From: SIG672 sp045580325
GTDB lineage: Bacteria > Bacillota > Clostridia > Oscillospirales > CAG-272
Direction: 5' to 3'
Assembly (NCBI GenBank): GCA_045580325.1
Contig: JAZNNR010000022.1
Coordinates: 1-64,000, forward strand
Length of the DNA stretch: 64,000 bases
Shown: one piece after another, positions 26,056 through 34,469 of the stretch
Layout of the letters: each line of letters opens with the position of its first letter
Numbering within the stretch: the stretch's first letter is position 1
Translations under genes and position numbers: made by a program
The notes under the pieces: generated by a model
Databases searched by the model: none
Told to the model about the DNA's origin: nothing
The model's input: the letters and a program-made list of their open reading frames with translations, nothing else

Positions 26056-26088
26056 TAAAAATAAACTCGGTAAAAATCGCGGAAAATC

Positions 26089-26117
26089 TTGACATCGGGA
26101 TTTTAATTTGCTATACT
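26089..26117 (+). promoter_or_regulatory. Promoter of the SGNH hydrolase
   Basis: TTGACA and TATACT with 17-bp spacing. Confidence 0.8.
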
Positions 26118-26158
26118 TAAATAAAGCGAAAGCTCAAATTATTCTTAAGGAGAAAATT

Positions 26159-26815
26159 ATGGATATCAGAGGAAAGAAGATCAATTTTCTTGGCGACAGT
26201 ATAACAGAGGGCTGCGGAGTAATGGTGCCCGGCAATATTTATCACGAAAGACTCGCGGCAGAGTACGGACTTGCAGCAGCGCGTAACTACGGTATCGGCG
26301 GAACAAGAATAGCCCGTCAGACCAAGACCTCTATGTATGAAATTTGGGATCGGGACTTCGTTTCAAGAGTGGATGAGCTTGATCCTGATGCAGATATCGT
26401 CGTTGTTTTCGGCGGTACCAACGACTTCGGACACGGAGATGCTCCCGTCGGAAAGATGGAAGACAGAACTCCCGATACCTTTTACGGAGCGTGCCACACC
26501 CTTTGTCAGAAGCTTATAGCGAAATTCCCCGAGGCACTTATAGTCTTTATGACACCTATTCACAGACTTGAGGAAGACAATATCAACGGCGACGGATCAA
26601 AAGAAGCTATGGGAACGCTTAAAGACTACGTTAATATGCTGAAAGAAGTTCTCGAATTCTATTCAATTCCCACACTTGACCTCTGGTCTTGCAGCGGCAT
26701 ACAGCCCAAGGTAGATATAATAAGAGAAAAATATTGCCCCGACGGACTTCACCCCAACGATGCAGGACATAAGATTATCGCTGACAGACTTGCAGGATTT
26801 CTTAAGACTCTTTAA
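26159..26815 (+). CDS. SGNH/GDSL-family hydrolase
   Basis: A 218-residue esterase/lipase-like protein with no signal peptide. All four SGNH blocks are present: FLGDSITEG (nucleophile Ser), YGIGGTRIA (Gly), VVFGGTNDFG (Asn) and DGLHPNDAGH (Asp and His). The ATG at 26159 has an AAGGAG site; the upstream start at 26108 has none and overlaps the promoter. Substrate unknown; acetyl-sugar or lysophospholipid are common in the family. Confidence 0.92.
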   Translation: MDIRGKKINFLGDSITEGCGVMVPGNIYHERLAAEYGLAAARNYGIGGTRIARQTKTSMYEIWDRDFVSRVDELDPDADIVVVFGGTNDFGHGDAPVGKMEDRTPDTFYGACHTLCQKLIAKFPEALIVFMTPIHRLEEDNINGDGSKEAMGTLKDYVNMLKEVLEFYSIPTLDLWSCSGIQPKVDIIREKYCPDGLHPNDAGHKIIADRLAGFLKTL

Positions 26816-26828
26816 TTTTTATAACGAA

Positions 26829-26860
26829 AAAACAGCTCTGAGATTTCAGAGCTGTTTTTA
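26829..26860. terminator. Bidirectional terminator between SGNH hydrolase and spo0A
   Basis: AAACAGCTCTGA / TCAGAGCTGTTT hairpin with A and T tracts, between convergent genes. Confidence 0.85.
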
Positions 26861-26863
26861 ATA

Positions 26864-27643
26864 TTACGAAAACTTATTTGAAAGTCTTAAATTATCGGCA
26901 ATCATCGCGATAAATTCGCTGTTTGTCGGCTTGCCTCTGTTGTTTTGGATAGTATATCCGAAATAAGCGTTAAGCGTGTCGAGATCGCCTCTGTCCCAAG
27001 CAACCTCGATAGCGTGTCTGATAGCGCGTTCAACACGCGAAGAGGTGGTCTGATACTGTTTTGCAACAGAAGGGTAGAGGATTTTCGTAACCGAATTTAT
27101 TATGTCGTTGTCATTTATCGTCATAAGTATAGCGGTACGAAGATACTGATATCCCTTGATGTGCGCGGGAACTCCGATCTGATGGATCACCTTCGTTACC
27201 TGCGCTTCTATGTCGTTGCCGATGTTCGGCGATGCGCTTGTCGGTGTTTTGGACGTCCTCTTTTTTGCCATTATCCTGAGTATCCTCTGACCAAGACTTT
27301 GGAAGTCTATCGGTTTAAGTATGCAGTATTCGGCTCCCGACTCACTTGCCTCGAAAAATACGTTCTGATTGTTTACGATCGACATAACGATAAACGAAGG
27401 AGGCATATCGGGTGAGAAATTCATTGCGAGCGCACTTTTTATAATGTGCACAGAGTCAAGCCTTGACATCCAAATGTCGAGAAGAACGATATCGGGGTGA
27501 AGACTCTCGATCTTGTGAAGTGCGTCCTCTCCGTTACTTGCCTCGTAAATATCTCGGTATCCAAGTGCGTAAAGTCCTTCTTTGCAGCCTCGTCTGAAAT
27601 CTGCGCTCTCGTCAGCTATCAGTATCTTGATTTTTGATTCCAT
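26864..27643 (-). CDS. spo0A: Sporulation master regulator Spo0A
   Basis: A 259-residue response regulator. The receiver (1-125) has acidic residues D11/E12, a phosphorylation site at D56 (VLLDIW) and a KPID loop. The C-terminal sigma-interacting DNA-binding domain (about 150-259) is near-canonical: AHIKGYQYLRTAI, SSRVERAIRHAIEVAWDRG and PTNSEFIAMIADNLRL. It commits the cell to sporulation when phosphorylated. The loop after D56 reads WMSRLDSV, where most Spo0A proteins have a Pro and a Gly, a mild deviation. It sits at the end of a long minus-strand gene run but has its own upstream region. Confidence 0.97.
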   Translation of the reverse strand: MESKIKILIADESADFRRGCKEGLYALGYRDIYEASNGEDALHKIESLHPDIVLLDIWMSRLDSVHIIKSALAMNFSPDMPPSFIVMSIVNNQNVFFEASESGAEYCILKPIDFQSLGQRILRIMAKKRTSKTPTSASPNIGNDIEAQVTKVIHQIGVPAHIKGYQYLRTAILMTINDNDIINSVTKILYPSVAKQYQTTSSRVERAIRHAIEVAWDRGDLDTLNAYFGYTIQNNRGKPTNSEFIAMIADNLRLSNKFS

Positions 27644-27683
27644 ATCTTTTTACTCCCATATGTAGTGTTTTATTGACACCAAT

Positions 27684-27712
27684 ATATTACCATATTTTAC
27701 CAATTATTGCAA
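27684..27712 (-). promoter_or_regulatory. Candidate promoter of spo0A
   Basis: TTGCAA and TAATAT with 17-bp spacing on the minus strand, about 40 bp before the start codon. It overlaps a cluster of TTTTACCAA-type motifs. I see no clear TGTCGAA 0A box. Confidence 0.45.
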
Positions 27713-27782
27713 TTGACATTACACCCAAAGTTTTGATATAATTTTTGGTAAAAATTGCCAATATTTGCCAATTTGGTAAAAA
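27695..27782. promoter_or_regulatory. Cluster of TTTGGTAAAA-type repeats upstream of spo0A
   Basis: TTTTACCAA (27695-27703), TTTTTGGTAAAAA (27743-27754) and TTTGGTAAAA (27772-27781) recur with two interspersed TTGCCAA elements. The arrangement has both orientations and could bind a repressor or fold as hairpins. Confidence 0.45.
27713..27742 (+). promoter_or_regulatory. Plus-strand promoter-like sequence with no plus-strand gene
   Basis: TTGACA and TATAAT are perfect but spaced by 18 bp. It points into the antisense strand of the gene at 27801-28229. Confidence 0.4.
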
Positions 27783-27800
27783 AGAGAAAGAAGATATAAC

Positions 27801-28229
27801 TTAGCTGTCGTGATGTTTTGTAAAAAATCCGCGAAGATCCATATAATATTTGCCGTTTTCAAGCTTTTTAAAGCCGATTGCAGTAACAAGACGGGGCTCG
27901 ATACGTTCGGGGAAGGCGAGATAAGCATCGTGAGTTCCGCAAAGATCGACAAAGTTGAGAAGCGATCTTCCCATTATAAACATAGCCTCGAAATCGTCGA
28001 TACCCTCGGGAGAGCGCAGATCGTAAATATAAGCTCCGTCCTTTTTGAAGGAGAACTGTGCAACTCCGAGAAGAGTTCCGGGAGCTTCGTCGCTTGTTGT
28101 GGGATCGTCGGGAATTTCGGGAGTATCGTAAGCAGCGTATGCAAGAGCGTCGGGCATAAACTCGACAGAGCAGAGCTCACATACCTGCTTTTGCACATCT
28201 TTTGTCTGAATAGCGTGTATTCTAAGCAT
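27801..28229 (-). CDS. GNAT-like small protein
   Basis: The 142-residue protein has the strand-helix order of a small N-acetyltransferase: LLGVAQFSFKKDGAYIYDLRS (beta4/beta5-like), DFEAMFIMGRSLLNFVDLCG (helix) and LVTAIGFKKLENGKYYMDL at the end. The pyrophosphate loop is not obvious, so activity is uncertain. It follows rluB by 23 bp and is likely the last gene of the lon-to-rluB run. Confidence 0.65.
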   Translation of the reverse strand: MLRIHAIQTKDVQKQVCELCSVEFMPDALAYAAYDTPEIPDDPTTSDEAPGTLLGVAQFSFKKDGAYIYDLRSPEGIDDFEAMFIMGRSLLNFVDLCGTHDAYLAFPERIEPRLVTAIGFKKLENGKYYMDLRGFFTKHHDS

Positions 28230-28252
28230 AAAAACCTCTTAATTTAAAATAA

Positions 28253-28984
28253 TTACTGATAAAGTCCTGCGGCTTTTTTGAGCTCTCTTACCTCGTCCAT
28301 TGTGAGATAGCGCCAAGTGCCGCGTTTAACGTCAAGAGAGAGCTCGCCGAGAGCGACGCGCTTCAGCGCTTTTACGTTAAGACCGACCTTTTCGCACATT
28401 TTGCGTATCTGACGGTTTTTGCCCTCGTAGAGTACCATTTCGATAAGCGAAGAGGTTTCGGAATGGCGGATAAGTCCGCACTGAACGGGCATAATTTTCA
28501 CGCCCTCGATCTCATCGACCTCGGAAAGCTCCGCAACCTTCGCCCTGTTAATGTCGCCTTCGACCTTTACGTTGTAGATCTTTGGTATAAGATGGCGCGG
28601 GTGAGTGAGAGCGTTTGTAAGCTCACCGTCGTTTGTCATAAGGAGAAGTCCCTCGGAGTTCATATCAAGTCTGCCGACAGGATATACGCGCACTTTAACG
28701 TCTGAAACAAGCTCGGCAACAGTTTTTCTACCTTTTTCGTCGCTCATAGTGGTAACGTAGCCCGTAGGCTTGTTAAGCATAACGTAGGTGTAGTGGAAGT
28801 TATGCCTTTTACCTACGGGAACACCCCGACACAGAATTTTGTCGTGTCGGGGGTCTATTTTTGTACCGAGTGTTGCGACTTCGCCGTTTACGAGTATTTC
28901 GCCTGCCTCAATAGCCTTTTCAGCGGCTCTTCTAGACATAACTCCGCAGTCTGAAATAAACTTTTGAAGTCTGATCTTTTCCAT
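28253..28984 (-). CDS. rluB: Ribosomal large-subunit pseudouridine synthase, RluB/RsuA family
   Basis: An N-terminal S4 RNA-binding domain (MEKIRLQKFISDCGVMSRRAAEKAI) is followed by a catalytic domain with VYPVGRLDMNSEGLLLMTNDG, which holds the catalytic Asp. The C-terminus has YEGKNRQIRKMCEKVG. The enzyme isomerises uridine in rRNA; RluB is the usual Firmicutes ortholog in this scp neighbourhood. 243 residues; 6 bp after ytfJ. Confidence 0.93.
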   Translation of the reverse strand: MEKIRLQKFISDCGVMSRRAAEKAIEAGEILVNGEVATLGTKIDPRHDKILCRGVPVGKRHNFHYTYVMLNKPTGYVTTMSDEKGRKTVAELVSDVKVRVYPVGRLDMNSEGLLLMTNDGELTNALTHPRHLIPKIYNVKVEGDINRAKVAELSEVDEIEGVKIMPVQCGLIRHSETSSLIEMVLYEGKNRQIRKMCEKVGLNVKALKRVALGELSLDVKRGTWRYLTMDEVRELKKAAGLYQ

Positions 28985-28990
28985 CGGAGC

Positions 28991-29467
28991 TTACTTTCCT
29001 TCCGCTTCTTGCGCGATTTCTTCCGAAAGATCGGAATCTTCTTCGTCTTTGTTTTTAGCAAAGGTGTTCTTAAACTTATTTATAAGTTCAGGGGAGCGTT
29101 CGATAAAGTCGAATATAGAGTCGATCTTTTCGGGCTTCTGAGGAGCGCTTGCTGCGAGGAAGGCTACATCACCGTCAGCCTTTACAACAAGAAATCCTAC
29201 GGGAGTGATCTTGATGCCTGTTCCGCCGCCGCCCGCGAAGTTCATACTCTGAGATTTTTCGGTCGTGCGCTTGCCAAGATTGTCGACTCCACCCGATGCA
29301 AAACCGATAGAAACGTTAGTTACAGGGATAATTGTTACTCCGTTTCCTGCGTTTATGGGATCGCCTACTACCGTGTTTACATCAGCAATCTCTTTGATGC
29401 TGTTAAGTGCACTTTCAATAACGTCGCCGAGCTTCTGGCGTCCGTTGTCCTTTACGTTTTCGTTCAT
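28991..29467 (-). CDS. ytfJ: Spore protein YtfJ (GerW family)
   Basis: A 158-residue soluble protein with DVNTVVGDPINAGNGVTIIPVTNVSIGF and a Gly-rich block, NFAGGGGTGIKITPVGFLVV, that define the family. Members are made in the forespore and found in the spore. The C-terminal tail is acidic. It is followed by rluB and preceded by a DUF2953 gene, a conserved order in Clostridia. Confidence 0.92.
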   Translation of the reverse strand: MNENVKDNGRQKLGDVIESALNSIKEIADVNTVVGDPINAGNGVTIIPVTNVSIGFASGGVDNLGKRTTEKSQSMNFAGGGGTGIKITPVGFLVVKADGDVAFLAASAPQKPEKIDSIFDFIERSPELINKFKNTFAKNKDEEDSDLSEEIAQEAEGK

Positions 29468-29494
29468 TGTAAATCCTCCTTGAATTTATAGCTT

Positions 29495-30208
29495 TCAGCA
29501 GATTTTGTGTTTTTTATTTTTCTGTTTATTTGGATCTTTTTTTGCTTTGAATTTCGTATATCTTTTAAAAAGCTTGATAGCGCCTCGGATAAGTATATAA
29601 AGAATCTTCCATACGCCGAGCGAGATATACATATGCAGATCAAACGTCGTTTTTTCAGCAAGGAAATCGCAGTCGACCTTGACCTTTTTTATTTCACGAC
29701 CTGACAGCTTAAAATTACCTTCAAGCACCGCAAGAAAATAGGCAACAGACTGTGAGATCACGCCGTAACGTATAGCGGTATCTGCGGGATCGCTCGATGC
29801 TACCGTCAAATTAAACCGTTTAAAACGCAGTCGTGTATTTCTGAAAACGGGGCTCAGAAGCTCTTTAAAGAATATCGATAAAGCGTCAAGCAGATCCTCC
29901 ACGTCGTCGGGAAATTTGAATTTCAGTTTTCCGTCATCGTCGCTGTCCTCTGATTCTTTCGACACCTTTTTTCTCTTTTTCTTAAGTGCTTTTTCAGCCT
30001 TATCGTACCGTTTTTTTATAGCTCTTTTAGTGTATTTCCGTTTTTTCGGTTTTCTTATGCCTTTCGATTCGAAAAGCGTAATATTTATAAAAAAGGTACG
30101 AAGCTTAATTTGCAGAGAGCCGTTACAGATAAAGATTATATGCACACGCCAAAAGAGTACGGCGAGTATTATGACTGCGGGGATCAAATATTTTAAAAAT
30201 TCTTCCAC
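29495..30208 (-). CDS. DUF2953 membrane protein
   Basis: The 237-residue protein has one N-terminal membrane segment (about 8-30), a very basic stretch (residues 52-85, KKRKYTKRAIKKR) and a later amphipathic region with LSVFRNTRLRFKRFNLTVASSDPADTAIRYG-like sequence. DUF2953 genes are typically beside ytfJ and scpB and are thought to be sporulation-linked; the exact role is not known. Confidence 0.8.
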   Translation of the reverse strand: MEEFLKYLIPAVIILAVLFWRVHIIFICNGSLQIKLRTFFINITLFESKGIRKPKKRKYTKRAIKKRYDKAEKALKKKRKKVSKESEDSDDDGKLKFKFPDDVEDLLDALSIFFKELLSPVFRNTRLRFKRFNLTVASSDPADTAIRYGVISQSVAYFLAVLEGNFKLSGREIKKVKVDCDFLAEKTTFDLHMYISLGVWKILYILIRGAIKLFKRYTKFKAKKDPNKQKNKKHKIC

Positions 30209-30246
30209 GTTCGCTTTCCCCCTTTGTGTATTTTATAAGAGTTATT

Positions 30247-30918
30247 TTACTCCGCAGATGTGTCGCTCGCATCGCTTACTTCGGGCGTTTCACTTGTTTC
30301 GAGCGCCTCAAACTCTTCTTCGTCAAGAGCAAGCATACTTATCTGCTCCTCGGGCTGTTCGCTCTTTTCCTCGTAATCGGGAAGCTCGTAGAGAGAAGCA
30401 AGACCGAAGCAACGCAGAAAATCGTCGGTAGTGCCGTAAAGAATAGGCTTACCGGGAGCGTCAAGTCTGCCCTTTGCTTCTATCAAACGTCTGTCGCAGA
30501 GAGTGGATACGGCATATGAAGAATCAACGCCTCGTATCTTTTCGATTTTTGCCTTTGTGATAGGCTGATTATACGCAACGATTGCGAGAACCTCGAGAGA
30601 GGAGTTTGAAAGTCTTCCCTCGCGTCTTATTCCGAGCGCCTTTCTCACGTACTGTTCAAACTCTTCCTTTGAGCAAAGCTGACAGGAGTCGGAAACTATT
30701 ATAAGACGTATTCCGCGGTTTGTGAGTTCAAGCGAATTTTGAAGCTCGCTGACAGCCTTTCTTACCGTAAGTACCGATGTTTCAAGCACCTCTGCAAGCT
30801 TTTTGAAGCTGACAGGGTAGCCTGACGCAAAAAGTATAGATTCTATTATTTGAGCACAGGAGGTTATATCAAGCTCCTGCTTTTCGGATATGTTTTCGTT
30901 ATCTACTATGTTTGTCAT
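30247..30918 (-). CDS. scpB: Segregation and condensation protein B
   Basis: ScpB is a kleisin-associated subunit of the SMC complex. The 223-residue protein has two winged-helix domains; IIESILFASGYPVSFKKLAEVL and LEVLAIVAYNQPITKAKIEKIRGVDS are diagnostic. The C-terminal 40 residues are acidic. It follows scpA by 25 bp. Confidence 0.96.
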   Translation of the reverse strand: MTNIVDNENISEKQELDITSCAQIIESILFASGYPVSFKKLAEVLETSVLTVRKAVSELQNSLELTNRGIRLIIVSDSCQLCSKEEFEQYVRKALGIRREGRLSNSSLEVLAIVAYNQPITKAKIEKIRGVDSSYAVSTLCDRRLIEAKGRLDAPGKPILYGTTDDFLRCFGLASLYELPDYEEKSEQPEEQISMLALDEEEFEALETSETPEVSDASDTSAE

Positions 30919-30943
30919 TTAAAAAATTACCTCACGCAGATTT

Positions 30944-31774
30944 TTATTCGGGCAGACCGCCCTCGGATATAGGGTTGTCCGTTATATCATCGGGTGTAAT
31001 AAGACGAAGTTTTGGCATTTCGGGGTCGTCGGAGAAATCGGCAGTTATCTTCTGCGACTTCATAAGCTCCAGAATGGCGAGGAATGTGGCAACAAGCTCT
31101 GAACGGCTTGTGCAGTCGGTGAAAATGTTATCAAGCGACACAAATTCTTCCTGCGTTATCCTGTTTATTACGATGGTTATTTTCTCGGTTACGGGAGCAG
31201 GCTCACGTGTAAGAATAACCGACAGGGAAGCGCCGACCTCTTCGTTTTTGGCTTCATCAAAGAGCTTTTTGCGAAGTGCCATTCGCTCAAATGCCTTAAC
31301 AAGAAGCTCAATATCCTGATTTTCGGGAATATCATCGCAGGGCGGAATATCGTCGGTATCCTTGGCAAATCTTCCCGAAAAGGTGCTGTAAAGATGTGCA
31401 AGACCTTCGGCGGCACGCTTTGCCCTCTGATATTCGATAAGCATTTGTGCAAGCTCTGCACGGGGGTCTTCGACCTCCTCGGTGCTTTCGGGCTTTGGGA
31501 GAAGCATTCTGCTTTTTATAAGCATAAGGCGGCTTGCCATCTCAAGAAATTCGCCCGCAACCTCCATATCAAGCTCTGCAAGCTTTTCTATATATTCCAT
31601 ATACTGCTCGAAAATAAGCGAAATAGGAATATCGTAAATATTTATTTTGTTTTTTGCAATAAGCGCAAGCAAAAGATCAAGCGGACCCTCGTAAATTTCG
31701 AGGGTAAAATTCAGCTTGCTTTCGTTTGCCTCGCCTTTTTGCGCTGTAATATCAATAGTAGTATTTGTTGTCAT
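30944..31774 (-). CDS. scpA: Segregation and condensation protein A
   Basis: The kleisin subunit that bridges SMC heads. FTLEIYEGPLDLLLALIAKNKINIYDIPI at the N-terminus is the family hallmark. I chose the ATG at 31774, which overlaps the stop of the M50 gene as ATGA and follows an AGGTC site, over the ATG at 31795. About 276 residues. Confidence 0.95.
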   Translation of the reverse strand: MTTNTTIDITAQKGEANESKLNFTLEIYEGPLDLLLALIAKNKINIYDIPISLIFEQYMEYIEKLAELDMEVAGEFLEMASRLMLIKSRMLLPKPESTEEVEDPRAELAQMLIEYQRAKRAAEGLAHLYSTFSGRFAKDTDDIPPCDDIPENQDIELLVKAFERMALRKKLFDEAKNEEVGASLSVILTREPAPVTEKITIVINRITQEEFVSLDNIFTDCTSRSELVATFLAILELMKSQKITADFSDDPEMPKLRLITPDDITDNPISEGGLPE

Positions 31775-32448
31775 AATATCAGACCTATTATCCATTTCAT
31801 GCCGTAAATTATTCCATCTGTAATTAAGCTGAAGGGAAGGGCGAGCTTGCCTGTTGCGATAGCGATAAGCACGATGAACATAATTATTCGCTCGTATTTC
31901 ATTATAGCGAAATAGTGCCTGTCTGGCAAAAAGGCAAATAAAACTCTCGAGCCGTCAAAGGGCGGTATGGGGAGAAGATTAAACACCGCAAGAAATACGT
32001 TCATATAGCAGAAGTTGTCTAAAAAGAGCAAGGTTGCAAACAGAGGAGTCGTAATTTCATAGGTGTGCGTTTTTTCAAGAATAAATAATATCAAGGAATA
32101 AAGGAGCATACCGACAAACCCGAGAATAAGATTCATAATCGGACCTGCGGCGGCAGAAATAGCCATTCCTTTTTTGGGATCTTTAAAGTAACGCGGATTT
32201 ATCGGGACGGGATTTGCCCAACCGATGCCCACAAGGAGCATCATAAGCATTCCGATAGGGTGAAAATGCTTTATGGGATTTAAGGTAAGTCGTCCCATAT
32301 TTTTAGCCGTCGGATCTCCGAGCTTATAGGCAACGTAGCCGTGAGCGTACTCGTGGCAGGTGAGGGCTATAAGCACGGTAGGAACGGTAAGCAGTAGAAC
32401 GAGCAGAATTTCTTTCAGATCATATCCGCTTGTAAGGTATCGTAGCAT
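31771..32448 (-). CDS. Site-2 protease family membrane metalloprotease
   Basis: The 225-residue protein carries zinc motif HEYAH (H32, E33, H36) in the first membrane segments and NLLPIPPFDGSR with the third ligand Asp in a later one. YxxxP-type M50 peptidases cleave within the membrane. In Firmicutes this short form (YwhC-like) is usually near scpA; its substrate is unknown. Confidence 0.92.
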   Translation of the reverse strand: MLRYLTSGYDLKEILLVLLLTVPTVLIALTCHEYAHGYVAYKLGDPTAKNMGRLTLNPIKHFHPIGMLMMLLVGIGWANPVPINPRYFKDPKKGMAISAAAGPIMNLILGFVGMLLYSLILFILEKTHTYEITTPLFATLLFLDNFCYMNVFLAVFNLLPIPPFDGSRVLFAFLPDRHYFAIMKYERIIMFIVLIAIATGKLALPFSLITDGIIYGMKWIIGLIL

Positions 32449-32499
32449 TTATTTTACCGTATCTTTCTTTTATATTCTTATATAACTTGTATAACTTGG

Positions 32500-33795
32500 T
32501 TAAATGTCGTTCTGAATGATGTCGTCGACAGTTTCGCGCTTTACGGCAAGACGGTCCTCACCGTCCTTAATAATAACGAGCGCAGGGCGGGGAACTCGGT
32601 TGTAGTTTGATGCCATAGAGTAGTTGTACGCGCCCGTAACGGTTACCGCAAGAATGTCGCCGCGCTCAGCTTTTTGTAGCTTCATATTTTCTCCGATAAG
32701 GTCGCCCGATTCACAGCATCTTCCTGCGATACTGCAAACGAGATTTTTAGGACTCTTTGCTTTGTTTGCGATAAGAGCCTCGTATTTTGACGCGTAGAGC
32801 GCATATCTCGGGTTGTCGGTCATACCGCCGTCAACAGTAACGTAGGTTCTGAAATCGCCGATATTTTTAACCGAGCCGACCGTGTAGAGTGTAACACCTG
32901 CCGAAGCGACGATAGAGCGTCCGGGCTCCATAAGGATATGCGGACGGTCAAGACCGAGCATCTTGCAGAAGATAGTAAGCTTTTCGCCAAGAATACGGAT
33001 ACCCTCAGTGATGTCTATACCGTCGTCATTTTCAGTGTATTTTGTACCGAAGCCGCCGCCGATGTTGAGGTATTCGGGGCAGTATCCGAATTTTTCTTTC
33101 ATATCAGCGGTAAAACGGAGCATAACCTCGAGCTGATCGATATAAGGCTGAATTTCAAACACCTGAGAGCCACAGTGGCAGTGGTATCCGATAACTTCAA
33201 GAGAAGAAAGAGAAAGCGCGTGCCTTACAAATTCCTCTGCCTGACCTGTTTCGATCGGTACACCGAATTTTGAATCGAGCTTTCCTGTAGATATTGCTCT
33301 CAGACTGTGGCAGTCAATGTTTGGGGTTATTCGAAGAAGCACTCTTGCTTTTTTGCCAAGTTCGGTAGCAATACGCTCGATAGCATCAAGCTCGTCAAAG
33401 CATTCGACAACGAAGCTTCCGACACCGAAGTTAAGTGCCGCGCGTATTTCCTCGTCTGTTTTGTTGTTTCCGTGCAAACAGAGGCGCGAGGGAGTGTACC
33501 CTGCACTGATTGCAGTATAAAGCTCGCCGAGAGAAACAACGTCGGCGTTTATGTCTTCTTTTTCGATAATTCTGTATATTTCTTTGATAGAAAGCGCCTT
33601 TGATGCGTAGTAGATAGCACTTTTTTCAGAAAAATATTTCTTTACAGCATCACGGTACTCACGGCAACGCGCTACAATGTCGTTTTCAGAGAGAAGATAG
33701 AGAGGAGTTCCATATTTTTTAGCAAGTGTTACCGTATCTGCGCCGCTGAGCGTGAAATTACCGTTACTGTTTATGCCATATGATGAGTGAAGCAT
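32500..33795 (-). CDS. lysA: Diaminopimelate decarboxylase
   Basis: This PLP enzyme converts meso-diaminopimelate to lysine. K66 in YASKALS binds PLP. YHCHCGSQVFE, GGGFG, EPGRSIVA and CCESGDL mark the alanine-racemase-like barrel and C-terminal domain. 431 residues, as expected. It lies between engB and the M50 gene on the same strand. Confidence 0.96.
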   Translation of the reverse strand: MLHSSYGINSNGNFTLSGADTVTLAKKYGTPLYLLSENDIVARCREYRDAVKKYFSEKSAIYYASKALSIKEIYRIIEKEDINADVVSLGELYTAISAGYTPSRLCLHGNNKTDEEIRAALNFGVGSFVVECFDELDAIERIATELGKKARVLLRITPNIDCHSLRAISTGKLDSKFGVPIETGQAEEFVRHALSLSSLEVIGYHCHCGSQVFEIQPYIDQLEVMLRFTADMKEKFGYCPEYLNIGGGFGTKYTENDDGIDITEGIRILGEKLTIFCKMLGLDRPHILMEPGRSIVASAGVTLYTVGSVKNIGDFRTYVTVDGGMTDNPRYALYASKYEALIANKAKSPKNLVCSIAGRCCESGDLIGENMKLQKAERGDILAVTVTGAYNYSMASNYNRVPRPALVIIKDGEDRLAVKRETVDDIIQNDI

Positions 33796-33841
33796 TTAAT
33801 TAAGATTCCTTTCGGTTTAAATTACCTTGTTTTTTTCTGAA

Positions 33842-34432
33842 TCAACCTAAAATTGAAATTATTTCGCGAAGGACATTGTCCTTGCCTTCACCGCTGAGCG
33901 AGGAAAAGGGAATGACCTTTACAGAGTCAAGAAGGGGGTGATTTGCGAGATAGTCAAGCATTTTTGCCCTATCAGTTTTATTAAGCTTGTCGCATTTTGT
34001 CGCTACGACAAAGAAGGGGATACCCGACTGCCTGAGAAAGTCAAGCATCATCTCATCGTCGGCAGTAGGACCGACCTTAAGATCGATAAGCTGAATAGTC
34101 GCGGCAATCTTCTCGCCATCTTTTACAAAATAATCGTTTGTAAGAGCAGACCATTTCGCCTTATCTGCGGGATTTCTTTTAGCAAATCCGTAACCGGGAA
34201 GGTCAACGAGATATAGCGATGAGCTAACGTCATAGAAGTTAATAGTTATCGTTTTACCGGGGCTCGAGCTTACTCTTGCAAGATTTTTTCGCCCGATAAG
34301 AGAGTTTATAAGAGAACTTTTTCCGACGTTAGAGCGTCCCGAAAGGGCAATCTGCGGGCGGTTGTCCTTCGGAAACTGAGAGGAAAGTCCTGCCGTTATT
34401 TTAAGAGTTGTCTTGTTAAAATCGACTTTCAT
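33842..34432 (-). CDS. engB: Ribosome biogenesis GTPase EngB (YsxC/YihA)
   Basis: A 196-residue GTPase. G1 is GRSNVGKSSL, the T-bearing switch is KTITINFYDV, G3 is DLPGYGF and G4 is TKCDK. It acts in late 50S assembly. The lon-engB order is conserved in Firmicutes. Confidence 0.96.
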   Translation of the reverse strand: MKVDFNKTTLKITAGLSSQFPKDNRPQIALSGRSNVGKSSLINSLIGRKNLARVSSSPGKTITINFYDVSSSLYLVDLPGYGFAKRNPADKAKWSALTNDYFVKDGEKIAATIQLIDLKVGPTADDEMMLDFLRQSGIPFFVVATKCDKLNKTDRAKMLDYLANHPLLDSVKVIPFSSLSGEGKDNVLREIISILG

Positions 34433-34469
34433 TATTTAAAAGTCCTCCAGGTAGTTTGTAAATGTGTTG

